Positions 6,355 to 14,500 of a stretch of DNA of 23,396 bases are shown here, piece after piece. Origin of the DNA: an uncultured Bacteroidales bacterium (GTDB lineage Bacteria > Bacteroidota > Bacteroidia > Bacteroidales > Bacteroidaceae); the NCBI GenBank assembly GCA_902768605.1, contig CACXLY010000085.1, forward strand, positions 1 to 23,396, given 5' to 3'. Both the position numbers and the translations under genes were made by a program. Below the pieces are notes generated by a model. It ran no database searches. It was not told the DNA's origin and worked only from the letters and a program-made list of their open reading frames with translations. How positions within the stretch are numbered: the first letter of the stretch is position 1; the number at the start of each line of letters is the position of its first letter.

Positions 6355-8796
6355 TATAAAGTATTCTCAGTCGCACTATTGTGTGCTGCCATTGCATTGC
6401 CGGTTCGTTCGCAGTGCATCCCTCGCGATGAAAAGGTAGAGGCTCAGGTTGAGGCTTTGCTTGCCAAAATGTCCCTCCGCGACAAGGTTGGGCAGATGTG
6501 TGAACTTACTTTCGACAAGGTAGCACATAATCCGATGGCGGGTAATGCCTCGCCGACGCTGGCAGGCGGCATGCTTTCGGCAGATGCTGTGAATGAAGTG
6601 TTCAGCCAGTACAGGGTTGGTTCCATATTGAATGTGCCTTTTGATATTGCCCAGACGCCAGAGGTCTGGTCGGACATCATCCGGACCCTCAATCAGGCTT
6701 CGCTCGAGCAATGTGGTGTGCCACAAATCTATGGTGTGGACCAGATACATGGCGCCAGTTATACTTTGGGTGCGACGCTCTTTCCGCAGGAAGTGGGACA
6801 AGGCTCCAGCTTCAATGTCGCCATACCCCGTCGCATCGGAGAGATAACGGCATACGAGACCCGAGCCTGCCTCATTCCATGGGTTTATTCGCCGGTGATG
6901 GACTTGGCCCGTTCTCCGCTTTGGCCTCGTATGTGGGAAAGCTTCGGAGAAGACGTGCTGCTGAATGGCGTGATGGCTTCCGAGTTGACACGCGGCCTGC
7001 AGGGCGAGAACCCTAACAGCGTGGGGATGAACAACGTGGCTGCTTGCCTGAAACACTTCATGGCATACGGCGCGGCTGTGAGCGGCAAAGACCGTACGCC
7101 CTCGAGCGTCACCTATCGCGACATGTTGGAGAAGTACTTCCAGCCCTTCCGCATGTGCCTGGAGGCAGGAGCCTTGAGCCTGATGGTCAATTCGGCTAAC
7201 AACAACGGTGTGCCCTTCCATGCCAACCGCCGCTTGCTCACGGAGTGGCTGAAGGAGGGGCTTGACTGGGACGGCATGATTGTTACGGACTGGGCAGACA
7301 TTGACAATATCTGGCACCGCGATCATGTTGCCGCCTCGAAGAAAGATGCCATTGCCCTTGCCATCAATGCGGGTATTGACATGACGATGGACCCCTATTC
7401 CACGGACTTCTGCAACATGCTCATCGAGTTGGTGAACGAAGGCAGAGTGCCCATGTCACGCATCGACGATGCTGTCCGCCGCATCCTCCGACTGAAGATT
7501 CGCGTGGGCCTGATGGATCGCTCCACTTGGGATGTTCCTTACAGAGTTACTTCTAAAGCAAAAAAGAACAAGAAGTCTGCCATTAAGGGAGATTTAGAGG
7601 GTCTTTATCCCGACTTTGCCAGCGACAAGTTTGCCCGTGAGGCGACGAGTATGGCGGAAGAGTGCATGGTGCTCTTGAAGAACGAGCAGCAGGTCTTGCC
7701 GCTCAAGAAAGGCACCAAGTTGTTTGTCTGCGGTCCCAATGCCAACAGTTTCCGCACGATGAATGGGGGCTGGACGTATGCTTGGCAAGGCAACAAGACC
7801 GATGAGGTTGCTATGAAGATAGGCAAGTACAGGACTTTCCTGGGAGCCCTCAAAGCGAAGTTCGGCGAGGAGAATGTTACGTTCAGCGAGATGGTTCGCT
7901 ACGATGCGCGGAACTTCAACCTCGACCACAAGGTGCAGGAAGGCTCGCAAAGTGATGGAACAGTTGCAGAGAAAGTTGCGGCTGCCGACGTTATTGTGGC
8001 CTTTGTCGGCGAGAATTCTTATACCGAGACCGTTGGCAACATCGACGACCTCAACCTCTCGCCCAACCAGCAGGAAATGGTGAAGTCGCTGGCGAGCTAC
8101 GGCAAGCCCATTGTGCTCGTGCTCAATGAGGGCCGACCCCGCATTGTGAGCGGGATTGAGCCTCTGGCAAAGGCCGTTGTCCATACCTTCCTGCCTGGCA
8201 ATTACGGCGGCGATGCATTGGCCAATCTGCTGGCAGGCGAGGCCAACTTCTCAGGCCGCATGCCCTACACCTACCCGAAGCATCACGGCTCGTTCATCAC
8301 CTACGACTGCAAGCCCTGCGAGTACGTCGAGACGATGGCCGGCGCGTACAACTACGATGCCAATACTACGGTGCAATGGACCTTCGGCTCCGGCATCTCC
8401 TATTCCGAGGTGAAGTATGCCAACCTGCGTGTCGAAGTGCCCAAAGCTTCTGGCAAGGCAGCACCGAGCAAAGGCTTTGCTCCGAGGTCGGCGGCTGGCA
8501 CGAAGTACGACGGAGACTTGGTCTTCAGCGTAGATGTCACAAACCAGTCGGACCGCAAGGTCAAGGAACCGGTTCTTCTGTTTGTGTCCGACCTCGTTGC
8601 CTCGCTGACACCCGACGTCAAGCGGCTGCGCGCTTTCACAAAGGTGGAACTCGATGCGTACGAGACAAAGACGGTGACCCTCACCGTTCGGCCATCCGAC
8701 CTCTCCTTCGTCAACGAGGATCTGGAGTGGGTACTCGAGCCTGGTCAGTTCAGGGCTGCAGCAGGAAACCAACGCGTAGAGTTCTCTCTGGAATAA
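6349..8796 (+). CDS. Secreted GH3 glycoside hydrolase, beta-glucosidase type
   Basis: An 815-residue GH3 enzyme, likely a periplasmic beta-glucosidase acting on cello- or other beta-gluco-oligosaccharides. A signal peptide covers about residues 1-21 (hydrophobic VALLCAAIALPV). The catalytic domain includes YGVDQIHGASYTLGATLFPQ (substrate site), SPVMDLARSPLWPRMWESFGED and LKHFMAYG. The nucleophile is predicted as Asp314 in IVTDWADI. The C-terminal sandwich contains FVGENSYTETVGNIDDLNL, the usual beta-glucosidase position of the acid/base Glu, and an FN3-like domain ends the protein. It follows the first GH3 gene by 10 bp with no promoter between them, so the two form an operon that would give complementary exo-activities on plant wall glycans. 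The exact sugar specificity cannot be read from sequence alone. Confidence 0.9.
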   Translation: MNYKVFSVALLCAAIALPVRSQCIPRDEKVEAQVEALLAKMSLRDKVGQMCELTFDKVAHNPMAGNASPTLAGGMLSADAVNEVFSQYRVGSILNVPFDIAQTPEVWSDIIRTLNQASLEQCGVPQIYGVDQIHGASYTLGATLFPQEVGQGSSFNVAIPRRIGEITAYETRACLIPWVYSPVMDLARSPLWPRMWESFGEDVLLNGVMASELTRGLQGENPNSVGMNNVAACLKHFMAYGAAVSGKDRTPSSVTYRDMLEKYFQPFRMCLEAGALSLMVNSANNNGVPFHANRRLLTEWLKEGLDWDGMIVTDWADIDNIWHRDHVAASKKDAIALAINAGIDMTMDPYSTDFCNMLIELVNEGRVPMSRIDDAVRRILRLKIRVGLMDRSTWDVPYRVTSKAKKNKKSAIKGDLEGLYPDFASDKFAREATSMAEECMVLLKNEQQVLPLKKGTKLFVCGPNANSFRTMNGGWTYAWQGNKTDEVAMKIGKYRTFLGALKAKFGEENVTFSEMVRYDARNFNLDHKVQEGSQSDGTVAEKVAAADVIVAFVGENSYTETVGNIDDLNLSPNQQEMVKSLASYGKPIVLVLNEGRPRIVSGIEPLAKAVVHTFLPGNYGGDALANLLAGEANFSGRMPYTYPKHHGSFITYDCKPCEYVETMAGAYNYDANTTVQWTFGSGISYSEVKYANLRVEVPKASGKAAPSKGFAPRSAAGTKYDGDLVFSVDVTNQSDRKVKEPVLLFVSDLVASLTPDVKRLRAFTKVELDAYETKTVTLTVRPSDLSFVNEDLEWVLEPGQFRAAAGNQRVEFSLE

Positions 8797-8818
8797 CTCA
8801 AAATATTGAGGCGTTCAC

Positions 8819-8994
8819 TCCCCTATAGGGCGTTGGTCATTCCCCTATAGGGCGTTGGCCACTCCCCTATAGGGCGTTGGCTCTTCCTCCGTCGCGAGTG
8901 GAAACTCGCTTCCCTTTGTGGGGCCGAAGCCACATTCAGTGGCTTCTCCGGAGCATACTCCGGACCCCAGTCGCCCCTATAGGGCGTTGGCCAT
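8819..8994. repeat. 22-bp palindromic-core repeat, locus A (four copies)
   Basis: Three tandem copies of TCCCCTATAGGGCGTTGG plus a variable 4-nt tail begin at 8819, 8841 and 8863, giving an exact 22-bp period. A fourth copy (first base G) begins at 8973, which is 110 bp, or five periods, after the third. The core CCCTATAGGG is a perfect palindrome. The same unit occurs at 16163-16245. There are no spacers of CRISPR type. Almost the whole gap between the GH3 gene and the tRNA terminator is made of this repeat and the hairpins between its copies. Confidence 0.9.
8894..8964. repeat. Cluster of three perfect hairpins between 22-bp repeat copies
   Basis: Three consecutive inverted repeats have no mismatches: GCGAGT-GGAA-ACTCGC (8894-8909), GAAGCCAC-ATTCA-GTGGCTTC (8926-8946) and TCCGGAG-CATA-CTCCGGA (8947-8964). 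A weaker one, CCTCTT-TGCTCC-AAGAGG, follows at 9004-9021. They lie downstream of the GH3 operon and could slow or end transcription, but none has a T-tract. Confidence 0.75.
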
Positions 8995-9041
8995 AGTATT
9001 AGCCCTCTTTGCTCCAAGAGGAAGGATTCCGGTGTGGACAT

Positions 9042-9073
9042 AAAAAAACAACCCGGGGCACGAATGCCACCGG
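9042..9073 (-). terminator. Intrinsic terminator of tRNA-Met
   Basis: On the minus strand CCGG-T-GGCA, loop TTCG, then TGCC-CCGG forms an 8-bp stem with one bulged T. It is followed by GTTGTTTTTTT. It begins 17 nt beyond the tRNA 3' end. Confidence 0.8.
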
Positions 9074-9089
9074 ATTGCTACCACCCTCG

Positions 9090-9162
9090 TTGCGGGAGCA
9101 CGACTCGAACGTGCGACCTCCAGGTTATGAGCCTGACGAGCTACCAACTGCTCTACCCCGCA
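9090..9162 (-). tRNA. tRNA-Met (anticodon CAT), elongator type
   Basis: A complete 73-nt cloverleaf reads on the minus strand. It has a 7-bp acceptor stem (TGCGGGG with TCCCGCA, one G-T pair), a D arm GAGC/GCTC, an anticodon loop CTCATAA on the stem TCAGG/CCTGG, and a T arm GCACG-TTCGAGT-CGTGC. The discriminator base is A and the 3' CCA is not encoded. The paired 1:72 position and the absence of three G-C pairs at the base of the anticodon stem argue against initiator tRNA. A CAT anticodon could also be tRNA-Ile2 after lysidine modification, but the T1-A72 pair makes Met more likely. Confidence 0.93.
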
Positions 9163-9169
9163 CTGCCAA

Positions 9170-9187
9170 ATATTTTGGCCAAAATAT
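9170..9187. promoter_or_regulatory. 18-bp perfect palindrome upstream of tRNA-Met
   Basis: ATATTTTGGCCAAAATAT is a perfect palindrome that ends 7 bp before the tRNA 5' end. On the minus strand it overlaps AATATTTG, one base off the TAnnTTTG -7 consensus, so it may cover the tRNA promoter. It could be a protein-binding site or a chance AT-rich symmetry. Confidence 0.5.
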
Positions 9188-9208
9188 GACACCTCAAACT
9201 GCTTTATG

Positions 9209-9231
9209 GCACAAAATCATGTTGTTTGTGC
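9209..9231. promoter_or_regulatory. Operator-like inverted repeat 1 upstream of tetR-family gene
   Basis: GCACAAA, nine bases, then TTTGTGC: a 23-bp site with 7-bp perfect arms. The same arm sequence recurs in the second site, 43 bp downstream, which suggests two binding sites for one dimeric protein. Confidence 0.55.
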
Positions 9232-9251
9232 ATTTTTTTGGGCTCGAAATT

Positions 9252-9273
9252 GCACAAATTAAATAAATTGTGC
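9252..9273. promoter_or_regulatory. Operator-like inverted repeat 2 abutting the tetR-family promoter
   Basis: GCACAA, ten A/T bases, then TTGTGC: a 22-bp site that ends at the base before the -7 element (9274-9281). Occupation would block RNA polymerase, which fits autoregulation by the product of the next gene. Binding is inferred. Confidence 0.55.
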
Positions 9274-9281
9274 TATCTTTG
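9274..9281 (+). promoter_or_regulatory. Bacteroidetes-type -7 promoter element for tetR-family gene
   Basis: TATCTTTG matches TAnnTTTG exactly. A partial -33 element (ATTG, 9249-9252) lies 21 bp upstream. The ATG at 9290 is only 8 bp after the element, so the transcript would have almost no leader. Confidence 0.65.
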
Positions 9282-9289
9282 CAAACGAA

Positions 9290-9898
9290 ATGGCAGTAGT
9301 AAAGACTCGCATAAAGTTAGTGGATGTGGCGCGACAACTGTTCGCCAGGTTTGGTCTCGAGAACACCACGATGAACGATATTGCTCAGGCTTCGGGCAAG
9401 GGTCGGCGCACGCTCTATACCTATTTCAAGAGCAAAGAGGAGATTTATTGGGCTGTCATCGAAGGCGAACTGGAGCGCATCAACGAGAAGATGAACGATG
9501 TGGCTTCGATGCCGATGGAGCCCGAAGATAAACTCGTCGAGGTCATCTACACTCACCTCAACATGATTAAGGAGGCCGTGCAGCGCAATGGTAACCTGCG
9601 TGCCGAGTTCTTCCGCAACATCATCATGGTGGAGAAAGTACGCAAGAACTTCGACCGCAACGAGCAACGCCTCTTCGCGTCCATCATGGCCGAGGGCGTT
9701 CAGCAAGGGCGCTTCGAGATAGACAGCATCCCACTCTGCGCAGACATCATGCACTACTGCATCAAGGGACTGGAGATTCCCTACATCTATGGCCGCCTGG
9801 CCGACGGAATGCCTCAAGGCATGAGCCGCGGCATCGTGCAGAAACTCATACACAAGGCACTGAGCCGACAAGAGAAGCACATCAGTCAGTACCTTTAG
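9290..9898 (+). CDS. TetR/AcrR-family transcriptional regulator
   Basis: A 202-residue regulator. Residues about 6-55 form the TetR helix-turn-helix domain, with the recognition region in TTMNDIAQASGKGRRTLYTYFKS followed by KEEIYWAVIEGE, a standard family pattern. The remainder is a helical ligand-binding and dimerisation domain that I cannot assign to a ligand. The ATG at 9290 is the start that leaves the whole DNA-binding domain intact. The gene lies 92 bp upstream of a fabG-type reductase in the same direction, so control of fatty-acid or acyl metabolism is plausible but not shown. Two inverted repeats with GCACAA arms overlap its promoter and are candidate self-operators. The stop codon is followed at once by a degenerate heptamer repeat. 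Confidence 0.88.
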   Translation: MAVVKTRIKLVDVARQLFARFGLENTTMNDIAQASGKGRRTLYTYFKSKEEIYWAVIEGELERINEKMNDVASMPMEPEDKLVEVIYTHLNMIKEAVQRNGNLRAEFFRNIIMVEKVRKNFDRNEQRLFASIMAEGVQQGRFEIDSIPLCADIMHYCIKGLEIPYIYGRLADGMPQGMSRGIVQKLIHKALSRQEKHISQYL

Positions 9899-9925
9899 AA
9901 ATGAAGAATGAAGGGTGAAGAAAGA
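9898..9925. repeat. Degenerate heptamer repeat AGAATGA after the tetR-family gene
   Basis: Four 7-nt units read GAAATGA, AGAATGA, AGGGTGA and AGAAAGA, starting on the last base of the stop codon. They are purine-rich and vary between units but keep the 7-nt period. Confidence 0.5.
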
Positions 9926-9952
9926 ATAATTTGCTGCCGCCCTCATCCTTCC

Positions 9953-9992
9953 CTAAACGACTAAACGACCAATATACCAAACGACTAAATAT
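9953..9992. repeat. Octamer tandem repeat CTAAACGA leading into fabG
   Basis: Five 8-nt units read CTAAACGA, CTAAACGA, CCAATATA, CCAAACGA and CTAAATAT, ending within the fabG start codon (9991-9993). The core AAACGA resembles the unit at 6327-6354, but the period is 8. Confidence 0.6.
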
Positions 9993-10749
9993 GAAATTAT
10001 TAGAAGGAAAGACAGCACTCATCACGGGTGCAGCAAGAGGCATCGGTAAGGCGATCGCCCTGAAGTTTGCCTCTGAAGGCGCAAATATAGCATTCACAGA
10101 CCTCGTCCTCAACGACGAAATGGCTGCCGGGCTGGAAGCTACACGCAAGGAAATCGAAGCAGTCGGCGTGACCTGTCGCGCTTATGCTGGTAATGCAGCC
10201 GACTTCGCAGCTACCGAGGAGATTGTAAATAAGATAAAGGAAGACTTCGGCACCATCGATATCCTCGTCAACAACGCTGGCATCACCAAGGACGGCCTCA
10301 TGCTCCGCATGACCGAACAGCAGTGGGATGCCGTCATCAACGTCAACCTGAAGAGTACCTTCAACTTCACGCATGCTTGCATCCCCGTCATGATGCGTCA
10401 GCGTAATGGCAGCATCATCAACATGGCCAGCGTGGTCGGCGTTCACGGCAATGCAGGTCAGGCTAACTACGCAGCCTCGAAGGCCGGTATGATTGCTCTG
10501 GCAAAGAGTGTCGCTCAGGAAATGGGACCGAAAGGAATCCGCGCCAATGCCATTGCTCCCGGCTTCATCGAGACAGCCATGACGGCTCAGCTCAGCGAGG
10601 AGATTCGCGAGGAATGGAAGAAGAAGATACCTCTTCGTCGTGGCGGACAGGTCGAGGACATTGCCAACGTGGCAACCTTCCTCGCCAGCGACATGAGCAG
10701 CTACGTCAGCGGACAAGTCATCCAAGTGGATGGCGGCATGAATATGTGA
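9991..10749 (+). CDS. fabG: 3-oxoacyl-[acyl-carrier-protein] reductase, SDR family
   Basis: A 252-residue short-chain dehydrogenase that would reduce 3-oxoacyl-ACP with NADPH in each cycle of type II fatty-acid synthesis. The start is taken at the ATG opening MKLLEGKTALITG; an upstream extension would encode only the octamer repeat. The cofactor motif TGAARGIG is at 12-19 and NNAG at 94-97. Asn119 lies in the position of the structural Asn. The catalytic triad is Ser147, Tyr160 and Lys164 (YAASK). The NAIAPGFIETAMT loop and the C-terminal GQVIQVDGGMNM are typical of FabG. It is a few residues longer than common FabG proteins because of extra residues near 40-47. The stop codon overlaps the start of the pseudouridine synthase gene by one base. 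Other SDR substrates are possible, but FabG is the best fit. Confidence 0.9.
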   Translation: MKLLEGKTALITGAARGIGKAIALKFASEGANIAFTDLVLNDEMAAGLEATRKEIEAVGVTCRAYAGNAADFAATEEIVNKIKEDFGTIDILVNNAGITKDGLMLRMTEQQWDAVINVNLKSTFNFTHACIPVMMRQRNGSIINMASVVGVHGNAGQANYAASKAGMIALAKSVAQEMGPKGIRANAIAPGFIETAMTAQLSEEIREEWKKKIPLRRGGQVEDIANVATFLASDMSSYVSGQVIQVDGGMNM

Positions 10750-11432
10750 TGACCGTCTTATACGAAGATAATCATCTGATAGCCGTAGCAAAGAAAGCAG
10801 GGGACATCGTTCAGGGAGACAAGACTGGCGATGTCCCTTTGTCTGATTTGGTGAAGGCTTACCTGAAGGACAAGTATCAGAAGCCTGGTAACGTCTATCT
10901 CGGTGTTGTTCACAGACTGGACCGTCCTGTCAGCGGCGTTGTCCTGTTTGCCAAGACAAGCAAGGCTCTGCCCAGGCTCAACAAGATGTTTGCCGAGCAT
11001 CAGGCAGTCAAGAAGACCTACCTCGCCATCGTTGCCAACCGTCCTCCGCAGCAGGAAGGAACACTCACGCATTGGCTGACGCGCAACGAGCAGCAGAACA
11101 CAGCCCGTGCCTACGACCGCGAAGTGCCAGGCAGCAAGAAGGCTGTCCTCGACTATCGTATTGTGGCACAAAGCGAACGCTACTTCCTCCTCGAAATAGA
11201 ACTGAAGACTGGCCGCCATCATCAGATACGCTGCCAACTCGCCAAGATGGGCTGCCCCATCAAGGGCGACCTGAAGTATGGTGCGCCTCGCAGTAATCCC
11301 GACGGCAGCATCTCGCTCCACGCATGGCGACTTTGGCTGGAGCATCCCGTCTCACACACACCCATCACAATCGAGGCACCTGTCCCCGATGACCGTCTCT
11401 GGAAGGAGATTACAAAGCCACTTATGTGTTAA
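10749..11432 (+). CDS. RluA-family pseudouridine synthase
   Basis: A 227-residue RNA-modifying enzyme that converts uridine to pseudouridine in rRNA or tRNA. The RluA signature is HRLDRPVSG, with the catalytic Asp58. The family blocks AVKKTYLAIV, LEIELKTGRHHQIRCQL and ISLHAWRL follow in order. There is no S4 RNA-binding domain, so it is closer in build to RluA, RluC-short or TruC types than to RluD; the target base cannot be assigned. The ATG shares one base with the fabG stop codon (TGATG), a layout that suggests translational coupling. A longer in-frame reading back to 10614 would run inside fabG and is not used. A perfect 10-bp hairpin follows the gene. Confidence 0.9.
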   Translation: MTVLYEDNHLIAVAKKAGDIVQGDKTGDVPLSDLVKAYLKDKYQKPGNVYLGVVHRLDRPVSGVVLFAKTSKALPRLNKMFAEHQAVKKTYLAIVANRPPQQEGTLTHWLTRNEQQNTARAYDREVPGSKKAVLDYRIVAQSERYFLLEIELKTGRHHQIRCQLAKMGCPIKGDLKYGAPRSNPDGSISLHAWRLWLEHPVSHTPITIEAPVPDDRLWKEITKPLMC

Positions 11433-11445
11433 TGTATTCCTCTTT

Positions 11446-11470
11446 CACACAAAATTTGTTATTTTGTGTG
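11446..11470. terminator. Hairpin after the fabG-rluA operon
   Basis: CACACAAAAT, loop TTGTT, ATTTTGTGTG: a perfect 10-bp stem that starts 13 bp after the stop codon. A T-run (TTTTT) comes only later, so termination is likely but not textbook. Confidence 0.55.
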
Positions 11471-11490
11471 GCAGAGTGAAGAGTTTTTCG

Positions 11491-11498
11491 TACCTTTG
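11491..11498 (+). promoter_or_regulatory. Bacteroidetes-type -7 promoter element for tamB
   Basis: TACCTTTG matches TAnnTTTG, with TGTG (3 of 4 to the -33 TTTG) 20 bp upstream at 11467-11470. It ends 24 bp before the tamB start codon. It is the only clear promoter for tamB and tamL. Confidence 0.65.
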
Positions 11499-11522
11499 TG
11501 TCCTGAATAGTGCCGCAAAGGA

Positions 11523-14500
11523 ATGAAACGTGCGCTGAAATATATTCTCAGGACACTTCTCGCGCTGGTGTTGCTTATCATAATGCTTATCGCCAGCCTC
11601 TATCTGCCGCCAGTACAAAGGTGGGCAGTGAACAGGCTTACTGCCTACATCGAGGAGCAGACAGGCCTCGAGGTGTCTATCGGCAGCGTGCATCTATCCC
11701 CTCTGCTCGATTTAAGTCTCGGGCAGGTTCATATTGCGAAGCCGCCCACCGATGTCATTGATGTAGAGCACGCTCTTGTTGATCTCGACTTGACACGGCT
11801 CCTGACCTTGCACGTCGGAGTGGAAGCTATCGAACTTTCCGACGGAAGCATCCATACGACCGACCTCATCGAGACACTCGCCATGGATGGCGACATCGGC
11901 AATCTCCGTATCGTGGCCGACGACATAGACCTCAGGAAGAAGACTGTCAACGTGAAGGAAGCCTCCCTCGATGGTTGCGTGCTCGACATGAAACTCCGTG
12001 AAGCGGCAGAAGAGGATACGACAGAGAGTGCGCCCCTCGACTGGCAAATCGATGTCGAGAAGCTCAATATCAATCAGAGTAAGATAGCCCTGCAACTGCC
12101 TAACGACGCGATGCGCGTCAATGCTGCCATCCGTCAGGCAAGCCTTGATGCCGGCGACATCAGCCTGAGCAAAGGCATATATCGTGTGGGCAAAGTCAGC
12201 CTTTCAGCAGACAGCCTCTCGTATGACATCCCGGGCTCGAACCCTGTCAAGGGTCTCGATGTCAATCACCTTGCCTTCCGCGATGCAGAGCTCGCTCTCG
12301 ACAAACTCTCTTACGACCAAAACACGTCGGCTCTCAATGTCCAATTAAAGAGGCTTGCCTTTAAGGAGAAGAGCGGCTTCCAACTCGATAACCTTGCCGT
12401 CAATCTGTCTCTCGACTCGAAGCATCTCACGGCAAGAGGTCTCGACCTGAAGACGCCACATAGTTCTGCCAGCGGCAACCTTGACCTCGATTGGAATGCC
12501 TTCTCGCCTAAGGAGCGTGGGCAGTTGAAGGCTGACCTTCAGGCTTCCTTAGGGCATCAGGATGTGCTGTGTCTTGCTGAGGCTTACATGCCAAAGGACC
12601 TTGCTAAGTGCTATCCGTCACAGCCCTTGAACATTGACCTCTTTGCGACTGGCAATATAGATGACCTCTCCCTGCAGACCTGCAATATGATGATGCCATC
12701 TGTCATTGATGTCCGTACAACAGGTTCATTGCAGAATCTTACTGATAGCGCTAACATCGGGGCAGACCTGAAGTGGGACATCACCACGATGGATCTCCGC
12801 TGCGTCAACCGATACCTTGGCCTTAACGATGTGCGCTTCCCCAAGATGACCATTCATGCTGACACCAAGTTGCGCGAGGCATCGAAGCTTACGGCAGATG
12901 CTTTGCTGCAAGAAGGCAGAGGCAGAGCTCATGTTGTGGGCAATATCGACCTGAACACAATGGCTTATCAGGGCAATGCCCGCATCAACAATCTTCAGCT
13001 TCACGACTTCCTGCCCAAGGACTCGCTCTATATGCTGACGGCCAACGCCAAGTTCAGTGGCAGAGGCACAGATATGCTGAGCCCACGCACCACGCTTCGT
13101 GCCCAAGCAGACATCACGCACCTTGGCTATGCTTCATGGGACTTGGACAACATCCAGGCAGATTGTCGTCTGGACAAGGGCAAGGCGATGGTCGAGATGC
13201 ACAGCCAGAACGACTTGCTTTGTATGCAAGGTTGCATCAATGCCTCCATTACAGACAGGAAGCTGAAGGCTGCTGATTTCAATATGGATCTGAGCCACAT
13301 CGACCTTTATGCCCTTCATTTGGCGGGGAAGCCGCTTTCGGCAAGCATGGTGATGCGCGTGGACGGTGCTTCCGACTTCATGCAGACACATAACCTGAAG
13401 GCCCGTGTCGAGGCTATCGAACTGACCACTGCCGACAGCATCATCCGTCCGCTGGACCTTACCCTTGATGCCAATCTGACGCCTGAGTTCATCGATATGA
13501 AAGCACTTGCCGGCGACCTCAGCCTCTCGGTATCTTCCGATCAGGGGCTCGACTCATTGCTGGCTCGCCTCAATAGCTTTAGTGGTGAGCTGCAGCAGCA
13601 GATGGACAGCCTTCGCATCAAGCAGGACGTGCTTCGCTCCTTGCTGCCACATCTCAAGATGGAGCTTGCCTGCGGACAGAAGAACCCGATAGGCAACATC
13701 CTCCGTCATGCAACAGGTTACAGTTTCCGCGACCTCTCTTTGCATCTTAATGCATCGCCCGAGGAAGGCTTGAATGGTAATGGGCACATGCATTCGCTCA
13801 ATACCGGCGCCATCTTGCTTGATAGTATTTATTGGAAGATCAGGCAGGAAGATAGTGGTGTTGCATTGGATGCTCGTGTGGCTAACGGCCCAAGGAACAG
13901 CATAGTCACCTTCATGTCGCAAGTACATGCTGCGCTGACGGAGACGGGAGCCAATGCCAATATGGCCTTCTATGATGCTCAGGGGAAGAAGAGTGTTGAC
14001 TTCGGCTTGGCACTTGACTTGCTTGCCGACGGCTTCCGCGCTCACTTCACTCCGCTCAATCCTACCATTGCTTATCGTCGCTTCACGCTTAATGCGGACA
14101 ACTTCGTTACTCTGACTCACGACGGACACCTTGACGCTTTGGTTGACCTCTTGGCCGACGATGGCACAGGCCTTAAACTTTATACGACGCCGAACGAGGA
14201 GGCTCAGCAGGATGTGTCGCTCAGTGTCAATCACTTCAATGTGGGCGAGCTGACGCAAGTGATTCCCTTCATGCCTGACTTGAGCGGCTTCCTTCACGGC
14301 GACTTCCACTATATGCAGTCAGACAGCACAACGACTGTCTCTGCCGAGATGCTCGTGAAGAATATGGCGTACAATGGTGTCCGCCTTGGCGACATTGGTC
14401 TTAATGGCGTCTATTTCCCCAATGCCGACGGCTCGCACTATGTTGACGGCATCGTAACGCTTGACGAGCAGGAGATATTGCTGGTGAATGGCAAGTATCA

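Noticed and set aside
8819..8994. CRISPR-like array from the 22-bp repeats
   Set aside because: Copies are directly adjacent with only 4-nt variable tails, so there are no spacers, and no cas genes are nearby.
8823..9041. 72-residue open frame on the minus strand across the repeats
   Set aside because: It consists of translated repeat and hairpin DNA with no domain character, and overlaps the palindromic elements. It is better explained as repeat DNA.
9090..9162. Integration site (att) at the tRNA gene
   Set aside because: No integrase and no direct repeat of the tRNA end are visible in the window.
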